A stretch of 64,000 bases of DNA from Oscillatoria sp. SIO1A7 (GTDB lineage Bacteria; Cyanobacteriota; Cyanobacteriia; Cyanobacteriales; Laspinemataceae), in the NCBI GenBank assembly GCA_010672965.1, contig JAAHFN010000024.1:131635-195634 (forward strand), read 5' to 3'. Of this stretch, positions 1-9,302 are shown one piece after another. The notes beneath the pieces were generated by a model. It made no database searches and had not been told where the DNA came from. It worked only from the letters and a program-made list of their open reading frames with translations. Position 1 is the first letter of the stretch. Each line of letters begins with the position of its first letter. The translations under genes were made by a program, and so were the position numbers.

Positions 1-3000
1 CCCCGCTTGGGCGGTAGGCGGAGACGCCTGCCCTACGGGATAATCTGCCGGTAACTGTACAATTGGCCACTGCACGGGACGCAACCAATAGTCCAACTCA
101 GAATACAGTTGAGATTCTCGGGCATATTCGCGACATAGAACCGCCCAATCCTTGAAGGATGTAGTTTTCGCCGGTAGTTCGATCGCCTTTCCCCGTTCTA
201 ACTGTTGATAGGCCAGGGACAAATCTTCCAGCAATATCCGCCAGGAAACGCCATCAACCGCTAGGTGATGAATCACGATTAACAAACGAACGGGGGAAAC
301 ACTAAAGTTTTTACTACTAACGAATAGCGTTACCCGCATCAACAGGCCCTGGGAAAGGTCGATCGCCCGTTGTTCGGCATTGGCCTCGTCGCACAACTGC
401 CGTTCAATGTCAGAACTATTTGACAAATCAACTACTTGGAACGGTACTGTCACCGACCCATCGCCATGACTCTGCTGCCACCCTCCATCTTGCCCCACGA
501 ACCGCAACCGCAAGGCATCGTGATGCAGGTACAATTGCTGCACTGCCTGCTGCAACAATTCCGGTTTAATGTCTGCTGGGACTTCTAACATCACAGCTTG
601 ATTGAAGTGATCGGGTTCTGGCGAACGCTGTTCAAAGAACCAATGCTGGATCGGGGTAAGGGGAACGGATCCGCTAACCACTCCTTGTTCTGCCGAACTG
701 GCAGTCCTGGTGACGGCGACTGCTGCCAGTTCCGCAATCGTCTGATGCGCAAATATTTGTTTCGGCGTTAGCTTGAGTCCGATTTGATTGGCCCTCGCGA
801 TAATCTGCATAGCCAGAATAGACTCTCCACCTAAAGCAAAGAAATTGTCATAGATGTTGACTTGACGCAGCCCCAATACATCTTGCCAAATTTTTGCTAA
901 AGCAACTTCATTTGCCGTCCTCGGTTCGCTATAAACAGTATTCGACTCTAGAACTGGTACGGGTAAGGCGCGACGATCTATTTTGCCATTGGGCGTCAGG
1001 GGAAACGCTTCTAAAAGAGTGAATGAATCTGGCACCATGTAGTTGGGCAGCTTCTTTTTGATGAACTGTTGTAAATCCTCTGGCTTGAGATAGTCTTGTT
1101 TGGGAACTACATAGGCAGCTAGATATTTAATGCCGGGTCGATCCTCTCTGAGTAGCACCACCACATCACCCACTAGAGGATGCTGAGTTATAGCCACCTC
1201 TATTTCTGATAGTTCAATGCGGAAGCCGCGAATTTTGACCTGGTTATCCAATCGATTGGCAAATTCAATGTTACCTTCAGGTAAATAACGAACCAAGTCT
1301 CCAGTTTTGTATAGTCTCTCAGCAGGAGTAAAAGGATTGTTAATGAAGCGTTCCCTCGTTAGATCTGGACGATTCCAATACCCCCTCGCTAAGCTAGATC
1401 CTCCCACATACAGTTCGCCCCAAACCCCAATTGGTACGGGTTGGAGATGAGGGTCTAGAATATAAACGCAGCAGTTGTCAATTGGACGACCGATGTGAGG
1501 ATGACTATGAGGATGGCTATTTTGTTCTCGGACTGGAACAACGCCAGACGTAGTGACAACTGTATTCTCCGTAGGACCGTAATTATTAACCAACTCAAAT
1601 GGAATTGAGGCTGAAGGATAATGGTGGAGTTTGTCACCTCCCGTCAGTATTGTTCGTGGTACTACAGAACCAGACCAATCTAGCCCCAACATCGTTTCTA
1701 ACAGTGGTGTTGGGATAAATGCAATAGTAATGGCATTAGCAATTAACCAATCTCGAAGCTTCTCCGGCCAGAGGCGGGTTTCTTCGTCAACAATATAAAG
1801 ACTAGCTCCTACTGTAAGATAAGGCCATACCTCCCACCCTGAAGCATCAAAAGCTTGACCGGCCAGTTGGGTTGCACGATCGCCCGATGTGACTGAGAAC
1901 GCTCGTTGATGCCAAGCAATTAGATTGAGCAACCCTCGATGTTCGATCGCAACTCCTTTGGGAACTCCTGTAGATCCAGAAGTATAGATAATATAGGTCA
2001 AGTTGTTAGAGCTAACAGGAATGCGGGGGTTTTGCTGAGGGTACTGTGAAACGATCGACCAGTCTCGATCTAAGCAGATAACCTGTAATGAGGAGCGAGG
2101 TAGCCGATCTAGGACTGTTGACTGCGAGAGAAGTAAGGTAACATTAGAGTCTTCTAGCACGAACGCAAGACGTTCTGACGGATAATCCGGGTCTAGCGGC
2201 ACATAAGCAGCACCTGCTTTGAGAATGCCTAGCAGTCCCACGATCGTAGCGAGCGATCGCTCTACACAGATACCCACTAAAGTTTCTGTAGTTACGCCCA
2301 AGCTTTGCAGGTAATGGGCTAGTTGATTTGCCCGAACATTTAATTCCCGATAAGTTAGAGATTCAGTTGCGTCAACAACTGCGATCGCGTCTGGGTTTTG
2401 AGCCACTTGCTCTTCAAACAACTGGTGAATGCACTTGTCATCGGGATAGGGACGCTGGTTATCGTTCCATTCCACCAGTAACTGATGGCGTTCTGCTGTC
2501 GTCAACAACGGTAACTCATCTATCCGCTGTTCTGGGTTGGCGACAATACCTGCCAATAATGTCTGAAAATGTCCCACCATCCGGGTAATGCGATCGCGAT
2601 CGAAGAGGGAGCTATTATATTGCCAGAACCCCCGTAGGACAGTCGTCCCCGCCTGTCCCTGGGAAGACGGGGAAGTTTCAGCTTCCCACAGCATCAGAGT
2701 AAGGTCAAATTTGGCGCGGAGATTTTCCACCTCTAAGGGGGCGATCGTCAGTTCTGGCATAGACAAAGGTTTCACGGGCGCATTTTGGAGAGCAAACATC
2801 ACCTGAAACAGAGGAGAATGACTCAAACTCCGGGATATCTGCAACTCATCCACCAATTGCTCGAAGGGCACGTCTTGGTTAGCATAAGCAGACAGTGCCG
2901 TTTGTCGTATTTCCGCCAAAAGTTCGGCAAAGGTGGGGCAGGCGTCCCCGCCTGCTTTTTCAAGTCGCGATCGCATGACTAAAGTATTGACAAAGAAACC

Positions 3001-6000
3001 GATCGAGGATTCGAGTTCCTGTTGATTTCGGTTGGCGATCGGGGTTCCCACCAGGATATCAGTTTGGCCGCTGTAACGGTAGAGCAAAGTTACCACAGAT
3101 GCCAGCAAAGTCATAAACAGAGTAGCACCCGACTGTTGACTGAGGGTTTTCAGTTTTGCAGTCAAGTCCTCCTCCAGTGCAAAGGCAACGCTGCGACCCT
3201 TCAAAGTTTGTACTGGAGGACGGGGTCTATCTGTCGGCAATTCTAGCAAAGGCGGAGCATCAGCTAACTGCTCTTTCCAATAGTTAAGTTGCCCTTGCAG
3301 GTGCTGGCCTTGCAACCACTGCCGCTGCCAAACGGCAAAATCAACATATTGGATCGGCAGTTCTGGTAAAGGAGAAGGAGAGTCCGTCAAGAAAGCTTGA
3401 TAAAGACGAGACAATTCTTCGATTAAAACACCCAGAGACCAGCCATCAGCAATAATGTGGTGCATTGCCAGCAGCAGTATGTAAGACTCCGACTCCAGAT
3501 GCAGGAGGGTCGCGCGCAGTAACGGACCTTTCTCTAAGTCAAAGGGTTGCAGTTGAGCCTCTCTTATGAGTCGATCGACCGTAGCTGACTGTGCCGTTAC
3601 GTTCGGTAAGTCTATGACGGACAAAGTGAGAGTCAAGTGGGGCGCGATCGCCTGTCGGGGCAGGCCATCAACAGTAATAAAAGTAGTCCGCAGCACTTCA
3701 TGGCGACGGATAATTTCATTAAGACTCCGTTCCAAAGCCGATATGTCGAGCCTACCCTTCAGGGTTAAGGCTTCAAACATATTGTAAAAAGGGCTATCCG
3801 GCTCCAACTGGACCAAAAACCAGAGCCGTTGCTGAGGGAAGGACAGAGGAAAAGACGCAAGTCCTCGTACTTCTTGCAGCAGGGGGATAGCATTAGGCTT
3901 GGGTTTGTACCCCAGGGACTCTGCTAGCTGCCAAGTTTCATCTCCAAGTTCATCAAAGAGGCTTGCTTGCTGCCAACTTTCTGCTACTTGCGGATCGATA
4001 CCTTGATGTTGGTGAAACTTCACATCTCCCACCATGCGCGACATGTCCGTCAACCCATCCGTCATGCGCTGCTGTTTTTCCTTATAGGGTTCCAGCATTT
4101 CCGGCTGAAACTCTACGCCCAAGAAGTTGCAGAGATTTTCCACGGTGCTTTGGGGTTGCCGCACCAAGTCTTCAAAGCAGATTTGGTATTGGCGTTCCGG
4201 GGGAACCTGCCGCAAAAATTTGATAATATTTTGATGAGCCAGCAGCCAAACCAGTTCCCCTAGTTCGCGCCCGGAGAAAGGATTTTCTTCGACAAAGAAT
4301 ACCTGTTCTAGTTTAATTTCTTCGCAGGAGCGAATTACACCGTAAGGGTGGCGTAGCAGATGAATGTAGAGGGGATTGTCGAAACAGCTTTCGGCACGCT
4401 GTAGCGTTTCTATATCTAGGGTATAGGAGGGGGTTTTGTCAACCAAGATGCGATCGCCTTGCAGTAAGCGGTAGAACTGCTGAGTAGTAGTTTGAGACGC
4501 TTCCAACTCAGCCATCATGGCGATCGCCTCTTTCGCCGCGATCGATTTAACCTGCATTAAAGCCCTCACAGCGCCTTCTAGCCAAAAACTATAGCGTCCG
4601 GCAAAAGCATCTTTTCGCTCTTTGAGGGTATCAAATGCCAACAGTTCCAACTCTGGCGGTGCAAAAAATCTTGGATGTCCTCCCAGGACTACCCGCAGCA
4701 AAGTCGAACCGCTGCGGTAGGGAGACAGAATAAAAATTGCTCTTGGATTTTTTTGGGAGTGGCCGTCCCTCCCTGTCGCCATTGGGAGTTTAGCACGAAT
4801 CAGATTCTGGAAATACGCGACATGTTGGGAATTAATTTTTTGTCGAGGTACTGGGGCGATCGCCGTTTTTCCCTCTCCCAGGGTCTCGCCCGTTTTTAGG
4901 TTAGCGATCGCCTGGGGATAGTGTCGTTCCAGATAAGCGGCCAGTTTCGCCACTGTTTGATTATCCAACAGAACTACAAATTGGATTATTTCATTCAGTT
5001 TTTTCTGCAACTGATTGATTAAAATCGCCCCCCGGATAGAGTCTCCTCCCAGTTCCAAGAAATCATCATCGACCCCCACCCGATCTAGGTGCAGCACATC
5101 CGCAAACTGTTGCGCGATCGCTTGTTCTAAGGGCGTGCGCGGGGCCACGAATGGGGTAGCAAGCTGCGGACGCGGACGGAACGAGTACGATTTAATTTGC
5201 TTGAGAATCTCTTCGGGGTTGTAGAGACTGTTAGCAATCTCTTCAAAGGGGATATTGGCGATCGCATTACCATTCTTATTAGTGCTTACAGGTGCCTTGT
5301 CTGCGATCGCTGGCGCCACCTGGGTTTCTTCAGGATTAAATGTAAATGTCGCGGCCATTGCGCTGGGAAACTTAAAACAATATTCCCCTTCATTCTCCTG
5401 AAGCATTTCAGCGCTTCCTTCCTCAGAAACGCTGAAGTGTTTGCTACGAACGCTACTTTCCAAGAAATCTCGGGCAGGTTGATTTTTAGCCGTCGGTCGA
5501 TAATATACTTCTACCCAACTCAGTCCCCGTTCCCGGGCGATCGCCCCCAATTTCGCCAGCATTTGATATTCTACACCGCGACCGAGGACTCGACAACTGA
5601 GCAAAAAACTGTCCGTTGCGATCGCATCCGACCCGATTTCAAATAGTAGTAAGCCAACTATACCATAATCGCCAAAGCGGTCTTGCACCTGCACTACCCA
5701 AGCTTCCCACCCTGGAGACGAAACTAATTCTTTAATTTCTGCTTCCGAACGTCGGATAGTCGTTAAATTAAATTGATTAGTGCGTCGAGTGAGTTCTGCA
5801 ACCCGCTGTAGTTCTCGGGGTTGCATTGGTGCCATCTCCACTTCTAACCGAAGTCCTGCTATGAAATCAGTAAAACTCAGAGATTTTTGTTCAAACTGCG
5901 ATCGCCGTACATTCTGTTGATATAGTTCAGTACGCTGCCGATCTGCTTGGGTGACTTGCAACTGGTCAAAAGCCCAGATATGCCGTAAAAATGTCTCAAT

Positions 6001-7887
6001 CCTATCCTCTTGGGTTGGCAGTTGCAGAGTCAAGACTTCAGGACAGTTTGCCCTCACCTCCATGCATTCTACGGGGTTATCGTCAATAAAAATAAAACTG
6101 TCTAAACCTAAATTCAGTTCTGCTGCTAAAGATTGGAGGTTTTGAGATTTTGCTTGCCAGTTAATGCGCCAAGAGACTAGGCGATCGCGCTTCAGAGGCA
6201 TCTCCCGATTGCGATCGAAGACAGCAAATACATCTTCTTCGTTGTTTTTGCTGCAAAGACAAATTAGTTTACCCCCTTGCTGCTGTTCCACAACAAACTC
6301 TTGCAATGCTTGACGCGATCGATCTATTGTTATCCCTGCCGGGCCATCTTCGCCGCAAACCCCCTTCCAAAGCGTATTATCGCAGTCCAGAACGATAACC
6401 TTGTAGCCTACAGAAGCGATCGCCCGCAGCTTCCGAGCGATCGCCGTCCCCAGGGCAGCAAAAAAAGTAGGAGTATAAGGTATATGGCCGTTACCACTTG
6501 AAGCTTCATAATCTACAGTCGGGTATGTAGCTTCTAATTCCCTTGAAGCGAGCAAATATAAACCGCTAACCCCGTTTAATTCAGAAATTAATTGTTCTTC
6601 CAGCCTGTCCCCGCCTGCCCTGTCCTCGCCTGTCGCCGGACACAAACAAACCAAATAGGGTATTGTCGATCTCGCAACAGCTTCTTTCAAAGCGCTGCCC
6701 AGTTCTCGGACAGTTTCTGCCATCTGATTTCCATTTTGGAGTGATGCGCCAGCATTTGCAGATTGTTTTTGCCCAGGACGGGTTGCATAGATATTGTACA
6801 AACCAGAACCTTCCAGCAAGGTTTCTGCTTCCACTACGAAAGAAAAACCTTTATCCTCAAGCAGTTGCGTGACGCTACCAAGAGTAGCGCCATCTTGGTC
6901 GTGTACCTCCATAACAATCTGTTTTATTCTCGGCCAATGCCCGGCCTCAATCCCTTGGAGAATAGTTAATTCACTTTTTTCCGCATCCAGCTTGAGTAAA
7001 TCTATTTCCTCGATATTATATTCATCAATTACGCTAGATAGAGTGCGTAACTGCGCCCGATATGTTTGCCGTTCCATGCGGCCAGCAATAAATTCATCCG
7101 CCACAGCATTAAGCGCCGCCTCATCTAATTCATTATAGCGGCGTAACATATTCAAAATAATCGCCCGCAGCGCCCGCTCATCTTGGGTTGTATCCGCAGC
7201 AAAACTAGAAAAAACCGAAGAATGAGGATAGAACGTGAAAGTTGCTGCTTGATTTTTATCTCCCAACCCGCAGTTCAAAACAGTTGCCTGGGGACAGTAC
7301 AACTTAGCATTAGCTTGTAATTTTTCAAAGGCATGTATGGCCGGTTCAAAACTATAGATAGTAGCTTGAGAGCATTGCTGTTGAACGAACAGAGTAAACA
7401 AACCTATGTTCGCTCCGATATCAATCACACAAGCTGAATCTTGCAGAGTAATTCCGTGTTTTAAATAAGCCCTATCTATAAAAATTTCTTGATATAAATA
7501 CTCAGTTTCGTAGCGGTTCAAATGAGCTATTTCTAAATTATCCGGCAAAATGTAGCGTTCTATACCATTTAATATAGTTTCTTTCTCTTCTGTCTCTACC
7601 GTCGGCATCAAGGACTGTTGATTTTTTTGCCAATCCTGTAACCTGAGCAAAATTATATTTATGCCGTCCCGATTTGTATTTAAGTGGCTACCGGGGTTAA
7701 GCAGTTCTTGAAAAACTTGGTTGTATGGTGCAAACTCGATCTGGAATGGCCAATCTAGCTTTTGACTCCAAAAATATAGTGATTCTGCGATCGGTTCGCT
7801 TGTAAACGTGGCAGCTACGGCCAACTTCAGGTTTTGTTGCTCAATTTTTCGATCCATACCAACTATCTCGTTTCCTTGCTCCATCAT
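1..7887 (-). CDS. NRPS: FkbM-FkbH-ACP-sulfotransferase-C-A(Leu)-PCP-E (3' end cut by window edge)
   Basis: The reading frame stays open from ATG 7887 (two stops lie just upstream; ATG 7884 is an alternative) to base 1, about 2629 codons. Domains in order: FkbM-type O-methyltransferase (DIGANIGLFTLF at 7381-7440); FkbH-type HAD loader (VLDCDNTLWKGVCGEDG near 6331-6410); carrier domain (LELGGDSI near 5021-5060); PAPS-dependent sulfotransferase (SPYRSGST near 4690-4735); condensation (HHIIADGWS near 3431-3470); adenylation (YTSGSTGVPKG near 1950-2000); carrier (LGGESI near 808-850); epimerization (PIQHWFFE near 630-660, HHLAVDGVSW at 241-280). The A-domain pocket reads D-A-W-F-L-G-N-V-V-K, the classical leucine code. 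FkbH domains load glycerate from 1,3-bisphosphoglycerate, so the inferred product is an O-methylated, sulfated glyceryl-D-leucyl chain as in banyasides and suomilides. The chain order is seen; the product is inference. The gene follows the glycosyltransferase by 142 bp. Confidence 0.93.
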   Translation of the reverse strand, partial: MMEQGNEIVGMDRKIEQQNLKLAVAATFTSEPIAESLYFWSQKLDWPFQIEFAPYNQVFQELLNPGSHLNTNRDGINIILLRLQDWQKNQQSLMPTVETEEKETILNGIERYILPDNLEIAHLNRYETEYLYQEIFIDRAYLKHGITLQDSACVIDIGANIGLFTLFVQQQCSQATIYSFEPAIHAFEKLQANAKLYCPQATVLNCGLGDKNQAATFTFYPHSSVFSSFAADTTQDERALRAIILNMLRRYNELDEAALNAVADEFIAGRMERQTYRAQLRTLSSVIDEYNIEEIDLLKLDAEKSELTILQGIEAGHWPRIKQIVMEVHDQDGATLGSVTQLLEDKGFSFVVEAETLLEGSGLYNIYATRPGQKQSANAGASLQNGNQMAETVRELGSALKEAVARSTIPYLVCLCPATGEDRAGGDRLEEQLISELNGVSGLYLLASRELEATYPTVDYEASSGNGHIPYTPTFFAALGTAIARKLRAIASVGYKVIVLDCDNTLWKGVCGEDGPAGITIDRSRQALQEFVVEQQQGGKLICLCSKNNEEDVFAVFDRNREMPLKRDRLVSWRINWQAKSQNLQSLAAELNLGLDSFIFIDDNPVECMEVRANCPEVLTLQLPTQEDRIETFLRHIWAFDQLQVTQADRQRTELYQQNVRRSQFEQKSLSFTDFIAGLRLEVEMAPMQPRELQRVAELTRRTNQFNLTTIRRSEAEIKELVSSPGWEAWVVQVQDRFGDYGIVGLLLFEIGSDAIATDSFLLSCRVLGRGVEYQMLAKLGAIARERGLSWVEVYYRPTAKNQPARDFLESSVRSKHFSVSEEGSAEMLQENEGEYCFKFPSAMAATFTFNPEETQVAPAIADKAPVSTNKNGNAIANIPFEEIANSLYNPEEILKQIKSYSFRPRPQLATPFVAPRTPLEQAIAQQFADVLHLDRVGVDDDFLELGGDSIRGAILINQLQKKLNEIIQFVVLLDNQTVAKLAAYLERHYPQAIANLKTGETLGEGKTAIAPVPRQKINSQHVAYFQNLIRAKLPMATGRDGHSQKNPRAIFILSPYRSGSTLLRVVLGGHPRFFAPPELELLAFDTLKERKDAFAGRYSFWLEGAVRALMQVKSIAAKEAIAMMAELEASQTTTQQFYRLLQGDRILVDKTPSYTLDIETLQRAESCFDNPLYIHLLRHPYGVIRSCEEIKLEQVFFVEENPFSGRELGELVWLLAHQNIIKFLRQVPPERQYQICFEDLVRQPQSTVENLCNFLGVEFQPEMLEPYKEKQQRMTDGLTDMSRMVGDVKFHQHQGIDPQVAESWQQASLFDELGDETWQLAESLGYKPKPNAIPLLQEVRGLASFPLSFPQQRLWFLVQLEPDSPFYNMFEALTLKGRLDISALERSLNEIIRRHEVLRTTFITVDGLPRQAIAPHLTLTLSVIDLPNVTAQSATVDRLIREAQLQPFDLEKGPLLRATLLHLESESYILLLAMHHIIADGWSLGVLIEELSRLYQAFLTDSPSPLPELPIQYVDFAVWQRQWLQGQHLQGQLNYWKEQLADAPPLLELPTDRPRPPVQTLKGRSVAFALEEDLTAKLKTLSQQSGATLFMTLLASVVTLLYRYSGQTDILVGTPIANRNQQELESSIGFFVNTLVMRSRLEKAGGDACPTFAELLAEIRQTALSAYANQDVPFEQLVDELQISRSLSHSPLFQVMFALQNAPVKPLSMPELTIAPLEVENLRAKFDLTLMLWEAETSPSSQGQAGTTVLRGFWQYNSSLFDRDRITRMVGHFQTLLAGIVANPEQRIDELPLLTTAERHQLLVEWNDNQRPYPDDKCIHQLFEEQVAQNPDAIAVVDATESLTYRELNVRANQLAHYLQSLGVTTETLVGICVERSLATIVGLLGILKAGAAYVPLDPDYPSERLAFVLEDSNVTLLLSQSTVLDRLPRSSLQVICLDRDWSIVSQYPQQNPRIPVSSNNLTYIIYTSGSTGVPKGVAIEHRGLLNLIAWHQRAFSVTSGDRATQLAGQAFDASGWEVWPYLTVGASLYIVDEETRLWPEKLRDWLIANAITIAFIPTPLLETMLGLDWSGSVVPRTILTGGDKLHHYPSASIPFELVNNYGPTENTVVTTSGVVPVREQNSHPHSHPHIGRPIDNCCVYILDPHLQPVPIGVWGELYVGGSSLARGYWNRPDLTRERFINNPFTPAERLYKTGDLVRYLPEGNIEFANRLDNQVKIRGFRIELSEIEVAITQHPLVGDVVVLLREDRPGIKYLAAYVVPKQDYLKPEDLQQFIKKKLPNYMVPDSFTLLEAFPLTPNGKIDRRALPVPVLESNTVYSEPRTANEVALAKIWQDVLGLRQVNIYDNFFALGGESILAMQIIARANQIGLKLTPKQIFAHQTIAELAAVAVTRTASSAEQGVVSGSVPLTPIQHWFFEQRSPEPDHFNQAVMLEVPADIKPELLQQAVQQLYLHHDALRLRFVGQDGGWQQSHGDGSVTVPFQVVDLSNSSDIERQLCDEANAEQRAIDLSQGLLMRVTLFVSSKNFSVSPVRLLIVIHHLAVDGVSWRILLEDLSLAYQQLERGKAIELPAKTTSFKDWAVLCREYARESQLYSELDYWLRPVQWPIVQLPADYPVGQASPPTAQAG

Positions 7888-8029
7888 AGCTTTTAATTGG
7901 ATCTATTATCTACCAATTTTACTTTGTAACAAAACTTCATAGCATTTTAGGCTTATTGTATGTTTGCAACTTGTTTTGGCCTTTGTGGATCGGCTATTTT
8001 ACCCTTGGTTGCATCCCTGCATCAACCCT

Positions 8030-9298
8030 TTATCTACTTCCAATTCTAGCGGAGACCTCATAATAACTAAGAAGATCGTCAGTCAACTTATCCCAAGAAA
8101 ATTTTTCTAATACCCGTTGTCGTCCAGCTTTACCTAATGATAGCCTCAACTCCTGGTTTTCTAGTAAATTGAGCATAGCTTCTGCCAAGCTATCGGCATC
8201 GCCTCGTTCCACCAATTGTCCGGTTTTTCCCTCTTCTACAATTTCTGGAAAAGCTCCTCCTTGAGTCGCGATCGTCGGTAATTCCATTGTCATGGCTTCC
8301 ACAAGGGGCATTCCAAACGGTTCTTGCCAAACTGAAGGAAAGACGAATATATCTGCTTGTTGATAATATTGGATAATCTCTGCGTGAGGAACTTTTCCGA
8401 TAAAAAAGACCTTATTAGCGGCATTTTTAGATATTTGCTGTTGCAATAGCTGGCGATATTTGCCGCGAAAATAGGGCATGAGCGATCGCACTTTTGGGTC
8501 TTGCCTGTTCGGAATATACCAGAGTAGCACTGCATTTTCAGGACCCACTATTTTAAGCTCTACGTTGGGATAACGAGACACAACTCGGTTAAAAGCATTG
8601 ATTAAGACGTGAACGCCTTTTTCCGGCGATATTCTGCCAACAAACAGGATTTGCTTGGGAGTTGATTCGCGAACCGTGGGAGAAAAATCCGATCGATCTG
8701 GAACGATAAAACGATGTAGATCCACACCATTGTAAAGAGTTTGACAGGGAATGTGCGGGAGATATTGTCGGACTTGATTAGTGATATAATCGCTGCATCC
8801 GAGAACTAAATCCGCTGAACTGAGGCACTGTTCAACGAATGCTAAATCGAACTGCGGTAGTAATTCGCTGTGAGCATGGAAAATGATTTTGGCCTGAGGA
8901 TTAAAAGCACGCATCAGCGGCACAAATTGAAAGGCAACATGCAGGTGAATCACGTCACACTGCTGTTGCTGCATATCGCGAACCATTTTCCGATATGCAG
9001 CGCAGAAAAACCATTTTGAAGCGTAGAATGGGCGTTGAGGATTTGATAAATTCCACTCATCGAGGTAGTTGAGAGGCTCTAACAGCGAATCAATCCAGGA
9101 AGCTTTTATTCTCCGATATCGGATCCCTTCTTCCACATATTCATCGGTTTGATGATGGGGTGCTTTAGCACCATAAAACAGCACTTCGTGCCCAAGCTGA
9201 ACCAAACGGCGAGCCAAGGCATAGGAAACTAAACGAACAGCTCCCGATTTCGGGGGTTCTGCTGGTATGTAGGGATAATCAGCAAAGGCTATTTTCAT
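8030..9298 (-). CDS. Family 4 glycosyltransferase
   Basis: This 422-residue GT-B fold enzyme probably transfers a nucleotide-activated sugar in the cytoplasm. The N-terminal half carries the Rossmann-like start MKIAFADYPY and a glycine-rich acceptor region. The C-terminal half has the GT4 donor signature: FVGRISPEKGV, then EPFGMPLVEA (the E-x7-E pattern), then GGAFPEIVEEG. I use ATG 9298 rather than the upstream in-frame 9376 because the family N-terminus begins there and the longer form would overlap the MFS gene. It starts 4 bp after the MFS stop, so the two are surely co-transcribed, and the NRPS follows on the same strand. Since banyasides and suomilides are glycosides, it is a good candidate for decorating the NRPS product (inference). 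Sugar specificity cannot be read. Confidence 0.9.
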   Translation of the reverse strand: MKIAFADYPYIPAEPPKSGAVRLVSYALARRLVQLGHEVLFYGAKAPHHQTDEYVEEGIRYRRIKASWIDSLLEPLNYLDEWNLSNPQRPFYASKWFFCAAYRKMVRDMQQQQCDVIHLHVAFQFVPLMRAFNPQAKIIFHAHSELLPQFDLAFVEQCLSSADLVLGCSDYITNQVRQYLPHIPCQTLYNGVDLHRFIVPDRSDFSPTVRESTPKQILFVGRISPEKGVHVLINAFNRVVSRYPNVELKIVGPENAVLLWYIPNRQDPKVRSLMPYFRGKYRQLLQQQISKNAANKVFFIGKVPHAEIIQYYQQADIFVFPSVWQEPFGMPLVEAMTMELPTIATQGGAFPEIVEEGKTGQLVERGDADSLAEAMLNLLENQELRLSLGKAGRQRVLEKFSWDKLTDDLLSYYEVSARIGSR

Positions 9299-9302
9299 AT
9301 TA

